From positions 1,882,659 through 1,946,658 of the forward strand of contig NZ_CM001792.1 of NCBI RefSeq assembly GCF_000340475.1: DNA of 64,000 nucleotides. The letters are read 5' to 3'. The stretch comes from Oceanobacillus kimchii X50 (GTDB lineage Bacteria > Bacillota > Bacilli > Bacillales > Amphibacillaceae). Of the stretch, positions 53,404-62,724 are shown piece after piece (the stretch's first letter is position 1; each line of letters starts with the position of its first letter). The notes below the pieces were generated by a model. The model had not been told where the DNA came from, did not search any database, and was given only the letters and a program-made list of their open reading frames with translations. Both the position numbers and the translations under genes were made by a program.

Positions 53404-53496
53404 TGGAGGAGGTAGAGGGATTCGAACCCCCGCGCGGTTTGACCCGCCTCTCGGTTTTCAAGACCGATCCCTTCAGCCGGACTTGGGTATACCTCC
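53404..53496 (-). tRNA. tRNA-Ser (TGA)
   Basis: 93 nt with a long variable arm; acceptor GGAGGTA / TACCTCC, anticodon TGA in TCTTGAAAA, encoded CCA. The discriminator base reads T rather than the usual G. Confidence 0.96.
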
Positions 53497-53508
53497 GAAT
53501 TGGTTAAA

Positions 53509-53585
53509 TGGTGGACCCTGCAGGACTCGAACCTGCGACCGATCGGTTATGAGCCGATAGCTCTAACCAACTGAGCTAAGGGTCC
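53509..53585 (-). tRNA. tRNA-Ile2 (CAT, lysidine-modified)
   Basis: 77 nt, anticodon CAT. The body GGACCCTTAGCTCAGTTGG with CGGCTCATAACCG matches Bacillus tRNA-Ile whose C34 becomes lysidine (TilS) to read AUA, not tRNA-Met. CCA encoded. Confidence 0.9.
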
Positions 53586-53604
53586 TTCTACTTAATTTTA
53601 ATCA

Positions 53605-53681
53605 TGGGGCGACCGGTGGGGATTGAACCCACGAATGCCGGAGCCACAATCCGGTGCGTTAACCACTTCGCCACGACCGCC
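53605..53681 (-). tRNA. tRNA-His (GTG)
   Basis: Anticodon GTG in GATTGTGGC; extra G(-1) encoded and paired with C73; CCA encoded. Confidence 0.97.
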
Positions 53682-53691
53682 ATGATTTATA

Positions 53692-53768
53692 TGGTAGCGG
53701 CGGAGGGGATCGAACCCCCGACCTCACGGGTATGAACCGTACGCTCTCGCCAGCTGAGCTACACCGCC
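53692..53768 (-). tRNA. tRNA-Met (CAT, elongator)
   Basis: 77 nt; GGCGGTGTAGCTCAGCTGG with anticodon loop TTCATAC, G1-U72 wobble, CCA encoded. Body typical of elongator Met in Bacillus, not initiator. Confidence 0.93.
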
Positions 53769-53769
53769 A

Positions 53770-53844
53770 TGGCTCCACAGGTAGGATTCGAACCTACGAC
53801 CGATCGGTTAACAGCCGATTGCTCTACCACTGAGCTACTGTGGA
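53770..53844 (-). tRNA. tRNA-Asn (GTT)
   Basis: 75 nt; acceptor TCCACAG / CTGTGGA, anticodon GTT in CTGTTAA, discriminator G, CCA encoded. First tRNA of the transcript Asn-Met-His-Ile2-Ser-Phe. Confidence 0.97.
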
Positions 53845-54432
53845 ATAATCATTAAAAGTCTTGTTTATGTAATAACAGCAACGAAATATAATTTATCATG
53901 TTTAACAAAATCTGTCAAACATTTTTTTGCGTCTTTGCAAAAGTTTTTATTTCGTTTTTCGACTGCAAAATTTATAATAGCACGTTTTTTTTCATATTTC
54001 AACATAAATTTTAATAGATTATGCATTTTTTTATTTTTTTCAGTTAAACCCGGTCAAATTTCTTTTATTTTGAATATTTCCTACTTCAATATATTAGTTT
54101 ATTATACTATATGGGTAGAAATAGCGTAAGTTAAAGGCCAGGTTCTACTTCCCTAATACTTCCTATACATTAATAAACCACTCTTAGTAATTATAGAATT
54201 GATACACAGATTAAAGAGTTCAGTAAATTAAGTTTGAAGAATTGAAACTTGATGGAGGTTAATCTTTGCTACAACAACTGAACTACATGGAGAATATGGC
54301 GAAACAAATCAAAATCAACTAGGAAGAATAAACTTTCCCTAGTTGAGCTTGAGCTTGACTGTGGTAAAGGAAGCTATTCAAATTCATAGACACTATTTAA
54401 AATTTTCAATCAAAACTTTTCTGTTTCATTAA
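53845..54432. other. Non-coding gap upstream of the tRNA cluster
   Basis: 588 bp, very AT-rich up to about 54120, which should contain the tRNA promoter; I cannot choose one confidently. At 54255-54320 a GGAGG is followed by a short open stretch (LLQQLNYMENMAKQIKIN then stop) that might be a gene remnant. No mobile-element ends seen. Confidence 0.4.
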
Positions 54433-54768
54433 TTAATTTGCATTATATTTTTGAAGTATTTCCTGTAATTTAAGTGCTATAGCGATATTACCTTTCACCT
54501 TTAATTTTCCCGTCATATAAGCCATAGTCGTATTCAATTTGTTGTTTGCAAGTTTAATGAAATCTTTTGTATCTATTTGAATCAGACAATCTACGTTATT
54601 TATTTTTTCTTGAGTAACATAAGGATTTTTTCCTTTTAGAAAGAGAATATACTCTTCCTTTGTATCTTTTAAAGACACTTTTACAACACTTTCAATTTCA
54701 TTCACAATCTCCGGATTAATCTTTAATTGATTTTCTAATTCTTCTACTAATTTCTCTATCTCCCCCAT
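54433..54768 (-). CDS. SCP2 sterol-binding domain protein
   Basis: 111-aa single-domain protein of the SCP2 (sterol carrier) fold: DCLIQIDTKDFIKLANNKLN and MAYMTGKLKVKGNIAIALKLQEIL are the typical strand-helix core. Such small bacterial proteins bind lipids or hydrophobic ligands; no enzyme domain is attached. ATG with AAGGAGGG 7 nt upstream. Isolated between two gaps of nearly 600 bp; no B. subtilis counterpart at this position that I recall. Confidence 0.82.
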   Translation of the reverse strand: MGEIEKLVEELENQLKINPEIVNEIESVVKVSLKDTKEEYILFLKGKNPYVTQEKINNVDCLIQIDTKDFIKLANNKLNTTMAYMTGKLKVKGNIAIALKLQEILQKYNAN

Positions 54769-55361
54769 TTAATAACCCTCCTTTACTTCTATATTACTAA
54801 TACCAGATTGATCTGAAAAGACAAATTTATCTAACATCATTATTTATTGGTTACGGCAAAAAAATTAAAATTAGTTGATTGCTAACATGAGTCAATTTCA
54901 TAATTGGCAAGTTTAATTAAATAACGAATAACTAATGAAATGTTTCAATAATAGGAAAAATTGATTCTCATCCGTACCTACTAAAATGGAACTGTCTGCA
55001 ATTGGAATCTACCAATGTAACATTCGGCTTTAATACCAAATAACTTAAGATGATGGACTTAAGTGTTAAGAATAAATTATATAGAAACACTTCTTATTGA
55101 ATCAAATTCAAGCGCATTCACTAATTTTTTAAGACATTATTTTGGTACATTTAACTGATGATTCACTATATAAAAATGGTCAAATAATCGCGTTTTCTGC
55201 ATATGAATAGTATGTAAAAAATAAAAATTGTCTTTAGTTTTTAACCTGTAATAATAGCCTACAAAAAAAGTAATACCTAAAAATTAATAGTAAATTTATT
55301 ATTTATAAAGAAAATCGCAGAGAAGTTTTCACCTCTCTACGATTTTTTATAATTAATTTTC
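54769..55361. other. Non-coding gap upstream of the SCP2 gene
   Basis: 593 bp, AT-rich, no frame or RNA motif I can defend. The terminator of the Na/Pi cotransporter gene lies at its far end (55306-55348). Confidence 0.5.
55306..55348 (-). terminator. Terminator after the Na/Pi cotransporter gene
   Basis: AAAAAATCGTAGAGAGG / CTTCTCTGCGATTTTC stem on the minus strand with U-rich tail. Confidence 0.88.
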
Positions 55362-56987
55362 CTATTCACCTAATACATTCTCTGCAATATTCACAGCATG
55401 GTCGCCAATTCTTTCAAGGTTACTAATAATATCAACAAAGACAATCCCTGCTGATCCGTTACATAGACCTTCATTCATACGAATGATGTGACTTTTACGG
55501 AATTTGCGCTCCATTTTATCAATTTGATCTTCTTTTTGAATAACTTCTAGTGCTGCTTCTCTATCTTTAAGTTCTAATGATTCAATTGCCTGTTTTACTG
55601 TCATAGCAGTCAAATCAAACATATTATTTAAGTCTTCCATAGCTTGGTCTGTTAAAATTACTTTGTTTGACATTTTGTAATCAATCAATTCCAATATATT
55701 CTCAAAATGATCACCTATACGTTCAATGTCTCGTACAGTGTTCATAAGAGCAGTGTGCTCAGCACTTTCAACTTCTGATAAAGATGTTGACGCAATTTCA
55801 ACTAAATAATCCGTGATTTTTCTATCTAGATTATTTAAGGCACCTTCAACTTGCAACGCCATCTCAGAATTCTTTTCATTTTGTGTTGTCACATATAAAT
55901 GTGTTTCTTCAAGACCTTTATGCGCATAGCTACCCATTCTTACAACTTCAGCTTTTGCTTGATCCAATGCTAAAGATGAAGATTGTTGGATGAATATTGG
56001 ATCTAAGTGCATTGGTTTATATTCAATGATTGTGTCATCACCAGGTATAAGTTTAGTTACAAACCAGGCAAGAGCTGCTATAAATGGAAATTGTACAATT
56101 GTATTAGCAATATTAAAACTTCCATGCCCGAAAGCAATTGTCATTTCTGGATTTAGATTGAGCCAATCCTGTAAAAATGCAACATAATTTGTAAATGGTA
56201 TTAACAGTAATAAGAAGACAGTTGCTCCTATTAAATTAAAAGTTACGTGAGTTAATGCCGCTCTTTTTGCAGCTACAGATGCACCAATACTAGCAATAAT
56301 TGCAGTTATTGTTGTTCCTATGTTATCCCCAAATAATACTGGTAGAGCAGCGCCTAATTCAATTGCACCTTCAGAATATAATCCTTGTAATATCCCTATT
56401 GTTGCAGATGAACTTTGAACAATTAATGTAAATACCGTTCCAATTACTACTCCTAAGATTGGAGTTTCGCTCATTGATACAGTAAGTTCATGAAACGCTT
56501 CTAAAGAGCGAAGTGGCGACATTCCACTACTCATTAATTCTAAACCAAAGAAGAGGGAACCAAAACCAAATACAGCTTGTCCTGCTGCATTGACGATTGG
56601 TTTCTTAAAGAAGAATAATAAGAAAGCACCAAGAGCCATTATAAGCAATGCATATTCACCTAAATCAATACCAATTATAAATGCAGTTACTGTAGTACCG
56701 ATATTGGCACCCATAATTACCCCAATAGCCTGTCTTAAAGTCATATAACCTGCATTTACCAGCCCAACAGTTAATACTGTTGTTCCGGAGCTACTTTGTA
56801 TAAGTACAGTAACAATTATACCAGCGAGTACTCCTAGAAACGGATTGCTTGTAAAGCGATCCAGAATATCTCGAAGACGATCGCCTGCTGATTTTTGTAA
56901 ACCATCACCCATGTATTTAATACCTAGCAGGAATATTCCTAAACCTCCGATAAATTCAATTAATAGTGTTTGTACATCGATATCCAC
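55362..56987 (-). CDS. Na+/phosphate cotransporter with C-terminal PhoU-like domain
   Basis: Sodium-dependent phosphate transporter (NptA/PNaS family). Two inverted membrane repeats carry the QSSS motifs (VLIQSSSGTTVL near residue 64 and LIVQSSSATIGI near 190), about nine transmembrane helices to residue 320, then a cytoplasmic PhoU-like helical domain (about 340-541, DIERIGDHFENILELI and NLERIGDHAVNIAENV). 541 aa. GTG start with AAGGGATG upstream. A PhoP-box-like array lies upstream. Fits a sodium-rich habitat. Confidence 0.92.
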   Translation of the reverse strand: MDIDVQTLLIEFIGGLGIFLLGIKYMGDGLQKSAGDRLRDILDRFTSNPFLGVLAGIIVTVLIQSSSGTTVLTVGLVNAGYMTLRQAIGVIMGANIGTTVTAFIIGIDLGEYALLIMALGAFLLFFFKKPIVNAAGQAVFGFGSLFFGLELMSSGMSPLRSLEAFHELTVSMSETPILGVVIGTVFTLIVQSSSATIGILQGLYSEGAIELGAALPVLFGDNIGTTITAIIASIGASVAAKRAALTHVTFNLIGATVFLLLLIPFTNYVAFLQDWLNLNPEMTIAFGHGSFNIANTIVQFPFIAALAWFVTKLIPGDDTIIEYKPMHLDPIFIQQSSSLALDQAKAEVVRMGSYAHKGLEETHLYVTTQNEKNSEMALQVEGALNNLDRKITDYLVEIASTSLSEVESAEHTALMNTVRDIERIGDHFENILELIDYKMSNKVILTDQAMEDLNNMFDLTAMTVKQAIESLELKDREAALEVIQKEDQIDKMERKFRKSHIIRMNEGLCNGSAGIVFVDIISNLERIGDHAVNIAENVLGE

Positions 56988-57058
56988 GTATTACTTCATC
57001 CCTTCTAAGGCTTATGTTTTTTCTTGTAGAATTTTGTGCCTTATCCATTATTGATGAT

Positions 57059-57118
57059 ATTATACTCTTTGTAAAGGTACTTTTGAAAAATTTACATACT
57101 CTTAACATTTCTTTACAA
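57059..57118 (-). promoter_or_regulatory. Candidate PhoP-regulated promoter of the Na/Pi cotransporter
   Basis: A perfect -10 TATAAT (57059-57064, minus strand) is preceded by three hexamers at strict 11-bp spacing on the plus strand: TTTACA 57091-57096, TTAACA 57102-57107, TTACAA 57113-57118. These resemble the B. subtilis PhoP box TT(A/C/T)ACA and would lie about -39 to -66. Phosphate control is inferred. Confidence 0.45.
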
Positions 57119-57248
57119 ATTATTAATGACAGCTTTAGTTACCTTATTTTTGTACAATTATTTCTTTATATGTGCCCTTTCATTTATAATTAATTTCCAA
57201 TTACAAAAAGCTACAAAATCTGATTTTTATAATTCATTTACTTGTAGC

Positions 57249-57308
57249 ACAAAAATCCCGAAATCAAACCTCTTTTATCAAAAAGAAAGATTTAATTTCG
57301 GGATTTAA
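57249..57308 (-). terminator. Terminator after the NfeD-like gene
   Basis: AAATCCCGAAATTAAATC / GATTTCGGGATTTTTG arms with a loop of about 20 nt; minus-strand T tail. Confidence 0.82.
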
Positions 57309-57315
57309 AACTTAT

Positions 57316-57954
57316 CTACTCACTATAATCTATTTTTTCAATTCGAATTTTGGTTCCATCAACTTCTACCACTTTCACTTTTGAACCTTTTTCTAACCAT
57401 TGTCCGCCAGTTACTGCACTATAATGTTTCTTATTTATCTCAACTGTACCTGAAGGTCTAAAGTCTGTTAGTGCTTCTCCTTCTGTTTCTAATAAATCTT
57501 CATACTCTTTTGATAATGAACTGTATCCTGCTTCTTTCGTTAACTGATCCATAAGAGCTAATTTTGTCCACATTTTCCTACGTTTAAAAACTTTTAAAAA
57601 TACCAATGATAATCCTGTACCGAAAAGTAGCGCAATAACTGCATATAACCCACTTGCTAAATCTGGTTGTGGTAGCGCTACAGCAGCAATCATTGTACCA
57701 AGACCCAGTGTTGCAAGAGTTCCATCATTAACAATTTTCCCGTCAATAATTATTAGTAATAAACCAATAAAATAAACAATAACGATAAGTAAGACTGAGT
57801 CTGTATCTAAATAAGCTGTAAAATAAACAGAAATAAATCCAATTCCTAATAAACCAAATATTCCACGCATATTTACTAATACTTCACCTAATAAGAATAA
57901 TGTTCCTAAAAATAACGCAAGAAAACCAATCCATTGTACATCAAATAAATCCAT
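57316..57954 (-). CDS. NfeD-family membrane protein
   Basis: 212 aa with about four to five transmembrane helices (1-130; start MDLFDVQWIGFLALFLGTLFLL) and a C-terminal OB-fold domain (about 145-212, SGTVEINKKHYSAVTGG ... VKVVEVDGTKIRI) characteristic of NfeD proteins. It lacks the ClpP-like protease domain of long NfeD and has no flotillin gene next to it. Partner of membrane-domain or SPFH proteins by family knowledge. Confidence 0.87.
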   Translation of the reverse strand: MDLFDVQWIGFLALFLGTLFLLGEVLVNMRGIFGLLGIGFISVYFTAYLDTDSVLLIVIVYFIGLLLIIIDGKIVNDGTLATLGLGTMIAAVALPQPDLASGLYAVIALLFGTGLSLVFLKVFKRRKMWTKLALMDQLTKEAGYSSLSKEYEDLLETEGEALTDFRPSGTVEINKKHYSAVTGGQWLEKGSKVKVVEVDGTKIRIEKIDYSE

Positions 57955-58034
57955 ACTCTACTCGCCCCTTCCTCTCTCTATCTATAATTACGATCTAAGT
58001 ACAAAAAGGTTTCATAAAAGGAGACAAGACAACT

Positions 58035-58358
58035 ATGCATCCCTTTAAAAAATTATTATTATCCATATTAATTATATTGGTTCTCATAAGTATATTTCAA
58101 GATTTAACTAATATTAATAATAACGATTTTACAAAAGAACCAAGTGTTCGAAGTCAACATGCCCAATTTAATATCATACCAGTAAAAGTACTACCTGGAG
58201 ATACCGTTTTAAGCATAATCGAAAGCCTGCATCAAGGAAGAACCTCAGAGATTAAAATCGACAAACTGCTGAAAGAATTTCGGAATTTAAATCCAACTAC
58301 AGAACCAACTGAAATAAAAATAGATCATGTTTATTATTTTCCTTTAGAGAAAGAGTAA
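58035..58358 (+). CDS. yqfZ: LysM-like membrane-anchored protein (YqfZ)
   Basis: 107 aa: an N-terminal transmembrane helix (KKLLLSILIILVLISIF) and a LysM-like domain (about 50-105, VLPGDTVLSIIESLHQG ... NLNPTTEP ... IKIDHVYYFPL). Extracellular peptidoglycan binding is likely. Matches B. subtilis YqfZ in architecture and neighbourhood. AAGGAGA upstream of the ATG. Between it and yqfX B. subtilis has ispG; here there is none. Confidence 0.8.
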   Translation: MHPFKKLLLSILIILVLISIFQDLTNINNNDFTKEPSVRSQHAQFNIIPVKVLPGDTVLSIIESLHQGRTSEIKIDKLLKEFRNLNPTTEPTEIKIDHVYYFPLEKE

Positions 58359-58373
58359 AAAATGTATTAAAAG

Positions 58374-58432
58374 AACTAGAACGACTTCACGAAATCGCCT
58401 AGTTTCTGAGCGTTTGGGCTGGACGTGGCTGT
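58374..58432. repeat. Degenerate intergenic repeat, copy B
   Basis: Shares about 24 bp inverted (AACTAGAACGACTTC ... GAAATCGC) and about 30 bp direct (CTAGTTTCTGAGCG ... GGACGTGG) with 24984-25033. Non-coding, between yqfZ and the yqfX terminator. Confidence 0.6.
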
Positions 58433-58478
58433 CAAGCTAATTAGTTGTATATAGTATACAAATTTTGTCATTTTCTAA

Positions 58479-58517
58479 GTAAAAAAATAAGGCTGATTGA
58501 ACAGCCTTAAAAAAGAA
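58479..58517 (-). terminator. Terminator after yqfX
   Basis: TTTTTTAAGGCTG / CAGCCTTATTTTTTT hairpin on the minus strand, containing the yqfX stop codon. Confidence 0.92.
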
Positions 58518-58878
58518 ACGGGATAACGAATAAAGACATCACCATTGAAATTACTCCTAATCCAATTGCGATATTTCCAAGTACATCTATATCTCTACTT
58601 CTAGCTACAAAACCGAAGATGATACTTGCAGACCCTAATATTATTGGCCAAACAAAGAATGAAATCAAGGCTAGCGCGATCCCTGCCCAACCATAAAATG
58701 TCCCTGGATTTGCGTCTTCTTCTGGAACTTCGCTATCCCTTAGATCATCAGCAGTAAATTCTTGTGCATATTCTTCATTTCTCTTACTATCTAAGTCATG
58801 TCCAATAAAAGAAGGATGTTCATCATCCCCATAATGCGGTGCATCCTCTGTATGATTTTTTCTTTCATCTTCCATCAT
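58507..58878 (-). CDS. yqfX: YqfX-like DUF4190 membrane protein
   Basis: 123 aa: an acidic, hydrophilic N-terminal half (about 1-60, Asp/Glu/His-rich) and two transmembrane helices at the C-terminus (about 63-90 and 100-122), the DUF4190 pattern. Function unknown. Two successive ATGs; the second (58875) is 8 nt from GGAGG and may be the real start. It ends within its terminator. Confidence 0.78.
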   Translation of the reverse strand: MMEDERKNHTEDAPHYGDDEHPSFIGHDLDSKRNEEYAQEFTADDLRDSEVPEEDANPGTFYGWAGIALALISFFVWPIILGSASIIFGFVARSRDIDVLGNIAIGLGVISMVMSLFVIPFLF

Positions 58879-59035
58879 AAAATCCTCCCTCCAACATATA
58901 TTTTGATACGACCTTATTTTATGGAGACAGTTACTATTCGAAACTGTTAAAATGTGGTTATCTATCCAATCTTAAATGTTGTCATTTTTTATTTTTTTGC
59001 ATATCTATATATGAGTGTGAAAAGGAGAGAAGAAT

Positions 59036-59320
59036 ATGTCATTTTTTATTAAAGAAATGGTTAAAAGTAAAGTACGCAATTTGACGGTTGGTGAGTTACT
59101 ACATTACAGCAAACAGTATAATTTTCACATAACTGAACACCAAGCAAGACAAATCATTAACTATTTGAGAACCAATTCCCCTGATCCATTTAAAGCAAGT
59201 GACCGTGATCGTATGTTTCATGAATTATCTTCGATTACAGATCCACAGACAGCGCAACAAGCTCAAGCTTTAATGGATGAAGTTATTCAATCTTACGGAT
59301 TAGGACATCTCTTTAATTAA
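59036..59320 (+). CDS. yqfT: YqfT-family (DUF2624) protein
   Basis: 94 aa, soluble and helical: MVKSKVRNLTVGELLHYSKQ and HQARQIINYLRTNSPDPFKA match the DUF2624 family known from B. subtilis YqfT, next to nfo. Function unknown. AAAGGAGAG upstream of the ATG. Convergent with nfo, 41 bp apart. Confidence 0.82.
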   Translation: MSFFIKEMVKSKVRNLTVGELLHYSKQYNFHITEHQARQIINYLRTNSPDPFKASDRDRMFHELSSITDPQTAQQAQALMDEVIQSYGLGHLFN

Positions 59321-59361
59321 AAAGAAGCTGATCATAAAGATTTATAATCAACTTCACTAAT

Positions 59362-60255
59362 TTACGCTTCCAATATTTTATCTTTTAATTGATTATCAAA
59401 ATTACCTTCTTTTAACATTTCTATTTCATGTTTATAAGGAGGTTTTTTATTTTTCTTATCCATACCTACAAATGGTGTTTCCAAAATCTTAGGTAGATCT
59501 GATAATTGTGGGTGATGAACTACTTTGTGTAAAGCATCAAAGCCGATATAACCAAAGCCAATATTTTCATGACGGTCTTTATGGGCACCTTGCTCATTTT
59601 TACTATCATTCACATGGATAACTTTTAATCTATCTATACCAATGATCTTATCAAAATGCTCTAATACTCCATCAAAATCTTCTACTACATTGTAACCCGC
59701 ATCGTGAATATGACATGTATCCATACAAATAGATAGACGGTCATTGTGAGTTACTCCATCAATAATTTGAGCTAATTCTTCAAACGTACGTCCTATTTCA
59801 GAACCTTTTCCAGCCATCGTTTCTAATGCTATTTGGACAGTACTATTTGGATCTAGAACTTCATTTAAACCTTCAATTATTTTCGGAATTCCTTTTTCAG
59901 CACCTTCTCCAACGTGTGCTCCTGGATGAAGTACAATTTGTTTAGCACCTAATGCCTCTGTACGATCAATTTCATTTTTTAAAAAATTAACTCCCAACTC
60001 AAAAGTCGCAGGCTTGATAGAATTACCAATATTTATTATATATGGTGCATGTACAACAATATCTTGAATTCCATTAGCTTCCATATGTTCTTTCCCTGCT
60101 TCAATATTCAACTCTTCTATAGGTTTTCTTCTTGTATTTTGAGGGGCTCCTGTATATATCATAAAGGTATTTGCTCCATATAGAGCAGCATCTTCACTTG
60201 AGCCTAGTAACATTTTTTTGCCATTCATTGAAACGTGTGAACCAATCTTTACCAT
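59362..60255 (-). CDS. nfo: Endonuclease IV (AP endonuclease)
   Basis: Class II AP endonuclease of base-excision repair; in Bacillus it protects spores. TIM-barrel metal ligands are visible in [46 protein letters not shown] and ILETPF. 297 aa is the full size. ATG with GAGGAGG 6 nt upstream. It lies downstream of cshB by 24 bp, so co-transcription is likely. Confidence 0.97.
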   Translation of the reverse strand: MVKIGSHVSMNGKKMLLGSSEDAALYGANTFMIYTGAPQNTRRKPIEELNIEAGKEHMEANGIQDIVVHAPYIINIGNSIKPATFELGVNFLKNEIDRTEALGAKQIVLHPGAHVGEGAEKGIPKIIEGLNEVLDPNSTVQIALETMAGKGSEIGRTFEELAQIIDGVTHNDRLSICMDTCHIHDAGYNVVEDFDGVLEHFDKIIGIDRLKVIHVNDSKNEQGAHKDRHENIGFGYIGFDALHKVVHHPQLSDLPKILETPFVGMDKKNKKPPYKHEIEMLKEGNFDNQLKDKILEA

Positions 60256-60279
60256 TTTGATTCCTCCTCTTTCCTTACC

Positions 60280-61584
60280 CTACTTTTTCTTTCTTTTAGT
60301 TAATTGTCGTTTAATCTCTTGTTGTTGGCGTTTTTGCTTCTTCTTATAACCAGGTTTTACTTTTTTCTGTTTAGATACTCGTTTCCAAGCCTCTTTATCG
60401 ATGGAAGTATCTACTTGTTGACGACGTTGTCGTTCATTCCACGAAGGATCTGTTTTCCATTCTCCATTTTTTACTTCTACAAATTCAAATATTAAGCCTT
60501 TTTGCTCTAATCGTTGAATTAATAACAAATCATTGTCATCATATATACTTATGGCTGTTCCTTCTAAACCAGCTCTAGCAGTTCTACCAACTCGATGAAT
60601 ATAAAAAGCTTCTTCTTTTGGAATTTGAGCGTTTATAACATGGCTAACACCTTTAATATCAATTCCTCTCGCAGCTAAATCAGTAGCCACAACGTATTGA
60701 TATCTAAGATTTTGAATTTCCTTTAAAACTCGTTTTCTTTCTCTAGGGGTTAAACCTCCATGAATAACTCCTACTTCTAATCCATATTCTAATAATTCAT
60801 CTGCAAGTTCATTTGCTTGTTTTTTACCATTTGTAAATATAAGTGTAAGGTACGGATTTATGGACTGAGAAATTTCCCAAATAATTTCAGCTTCATTTCG
60901 ATGTTTTTTTCGAATTAATCTATGCTCCATTTTTTCTGGTGAAAAGTGTTCATTAATTTTTATAATTAATGGATTATTTATATACTTTTTGAAAAAATGC
61001 TGTAGCCGTTGTGGAATAGTTGCAGAAAAAACAAGCAACTGAATATCTTGTTTCGATCGAACTAATAATTGATCGACTTCTTCAATAAATCCAAGATCTA
61101 ACATTAAGTCTGCCTCATCAACAACAAAAGATTTTGCTGAATATATAGACACAGCTCCACTTTTAACAAGATCTAAAATTCTACCTGGTGTTCCTACAAT
61201 AATATGAGGGGGTGTCTTTAATTTATCTGTCATTTTTTGTTTATCTGTACCACCAACTAGTAACTTTGCATTCCATTCATTCGTCTTATCAGCTAGGGTA
61301 ATTATATTTCTTACTTCATCATATAATTGCGTTGCTAGCTCTCTAGTAGGTGCGGTTATCACAAACTGAACTTCATTTCTATCACTTTCTAATTTGTGAA
61401 AAAGAGGTAATAAAAATGCATGCGTTTTACCAGATCCTGTGCGAGATTGTCCTACTACACTATCACCTTTTATTATAGCAGGAATAACTTTTTCCTGAAT
61501 TTCTGTAGGTTTTTTAAATTTTAATCGCTCAATAACATCATTTACAATGGGGTTTAATTGTAAATCTTCAAATTTCATACCCAC
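60280..61584 (-). CDS. cshB: DEAD-box RNA helicase CshB
   Basis: Cold-shock-associated RNA helicase. Q motif KFKKPTEIQEKVIP, motif I GQSRTGSGKT, motif II VVDEADLM, SAT in VFSATIP, motif VI HRVGRTARAG; a Lys/Arg-rich C-terminal tail (about 390-434). I chose GTG 61584 with AGGAGG 7 nt upstream; an ATG nine codons before would contain that site. 434 aa. In B. subtilis ispH and yqfQ separate it from yqfO; here they are adjacent. Confidence 0.94.
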   Translation of the reverse strand: MGMKFEDLQLNPIVNDVIERLKFKKPTEIQEKVIPAIIKGDSVVGQSRTGSGKTHAFLLPLFHKLESDRNEVQFVITAPTRELATQLYDEVRNIITLADKTNEWNAKLLVGGTDKQKMTDKLKTPPHIIVGTPGRILDLVKSGAVSIYSAKSFVVDEADLMLDLGFIEEVDQLLVRSKQDIQLLVFSATIPQRLQHFFKKYINNPLIIKINEHFSPEKMEHRLIRKKHRNEAEIIWEISQSINPYLTLIFTNGKKQANELADELLEYGLEVGVIHGGLTPRERKRVLKEIQNLRYQYVVATDLAARGIDIKGVSHVINAQIPKEEAFYIHRVGRTARAGLEGTAISIYDDNDLLLIQRLEQKGLIFEFVEVKNGEWKTDPSWNERQRRQQVDTSIDKEAWKRVSKQKKVKPGYKKKQKRQQQEIKRQLTKRKKK

Positions 61585-61605
61585 GTAATGACCTCCTATC
61601 TTCAT

Positions 61606-62724
61606 CTATACAAACTGAAATGGATCAGTATTTATTTCAGATATCTCTATAAAATCTTTGTCCAAATTCATTGTTTGTGCTAACGTTTGTTTTGTATAAT
61701 ATTTCATAATTTTTTCAATATAATGTCCAGCATCTATAACAGTTAATCCCATTTCAGCTGCTTCCTGAGCCATATGAAAAGTCATATCTCCAGTGATATA
61801 CACATCTGCTTTTTGACGCATAGCATGGGAAACATATCTTTCGCCACTTCCTCCTAAAATAGCTACTCGTTTAATTATTTTATCTTTATTTCCTGAAATA
61901 CGGATTCCTTCGAGCTGAAATTGAGTTTTTACCGTTTGAATAAAAGAATCTAATGTGCTTGGCTCTGTTAAGTTGCCTATACGACCAATTCCAAAATCTG
62001 TAGTTTCATTTTCTAAAGCATAAATATCATAAGCGGGTTCTTCATAAGGATGCGCATGGAGAATTGACATTATAACATCTGAAAGTTTACTTTCAGGAAC
62101 AATTGTTTCAACTTTATATTCGTCAACATGTGTTATTTTATTTTCTTCCCCAATGTATGGATTAGTACCATTCAATGGCTTAAATGTCCCTTGCCCCGGA
62201 CTTTGGAATGTACAATGACTATAATTTCCAATATGACCTGCTCCAGAATCAGCGAATGTTTGTCGAATCTTTTCCAAGTGGCTTGTTGGAACATAAATAA
62301 CTACTTTATAATTCTTCTCATTATATACTGAAACTAATGGCGTTGGATGAATAAGTTTTAACTCTTTAGCTAACATATCATTAACTCCGCCATCTGCTGC
62401 ATCTAAATTCGTATGAGATGCGTATACAGTAATATCATTCTTTATTAGTTTTTGAACTGTTCTTCCCTTAGGTGTATCCATATTAATTTGTTTTAATGGC
62501 TGAAATAAGAGTGGATGATGCGCAATAATTAAATTTATGCCCTTTTCTATTGCTTCATCTACGACTTTTTCAGTAACATCTAATGTAATAAGAACCCTAC
62601 TCGTAATAGCGTTATAAGTTCCTATTTGTAGACCTACATTATCCCAATCATAGGCTAAATGTTTCGGTGCCCAAACATCCATTGCTTGAAAAAAATCAGC
62701 GTGTTTCCATGTTGTTTTTTTCAT
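61606..62724 (-). CDS. yqfO: NIF3-family protein YqfO
   Basis: Nif3-like 1 (DUF34) protein with di-metal site residues in NLIIAHHPLLFQPLK, YASHTNLDAADGGVND and AILGGSGERYV/ITGDMTFHMAQEA. The 372-aa length includes a central PII/CutA-like insert (about 130-230). Proposed as GTP cyclohydrolase-like or metal-related in the family; not settled. ATG with GGGAGG; overlaps trmK by 29 bp. Confidence 0.92.
   Translation of the reverse strand: MKKTTWKHADFFQAMDVWAPKHLAYDWDNVGLQIGTYNAITSRVLITLDVTEKVVDEAIEKGINLIIAHHPLLFQPLKQINMDTPKGRTVQKLIKNDITVYASHTNLDAADGGVNDMLAKELKLIHPTPLVSVYNEKNYKVVIYVPTSHLEKIRQTFADSGAGHIGNYSHCTFQSPGQGTFKPLNGTNPYIGEENKITHVDEYKVETIVPESKLSDVIMSILHAHPYEEPAYDIYALENETTDFGIGRIGNLTEPSTLDSFIQTVKTQFQLEGIRISGNKDKIIKRVAILGGSGERYVSHAMRQKADVYITGDMTFHMAQEAAEMGLTVIDAGHYIEKIMKYYTKQTLAQTMNLDKDFIEISEINTDPFQFV

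Noticed and set aside
54255..54330. Possible AraC-type regulator remnant
   Set aside because: A GGAGG followed by 18 codons is too short and the resemblance to AraC N-termini is weak.
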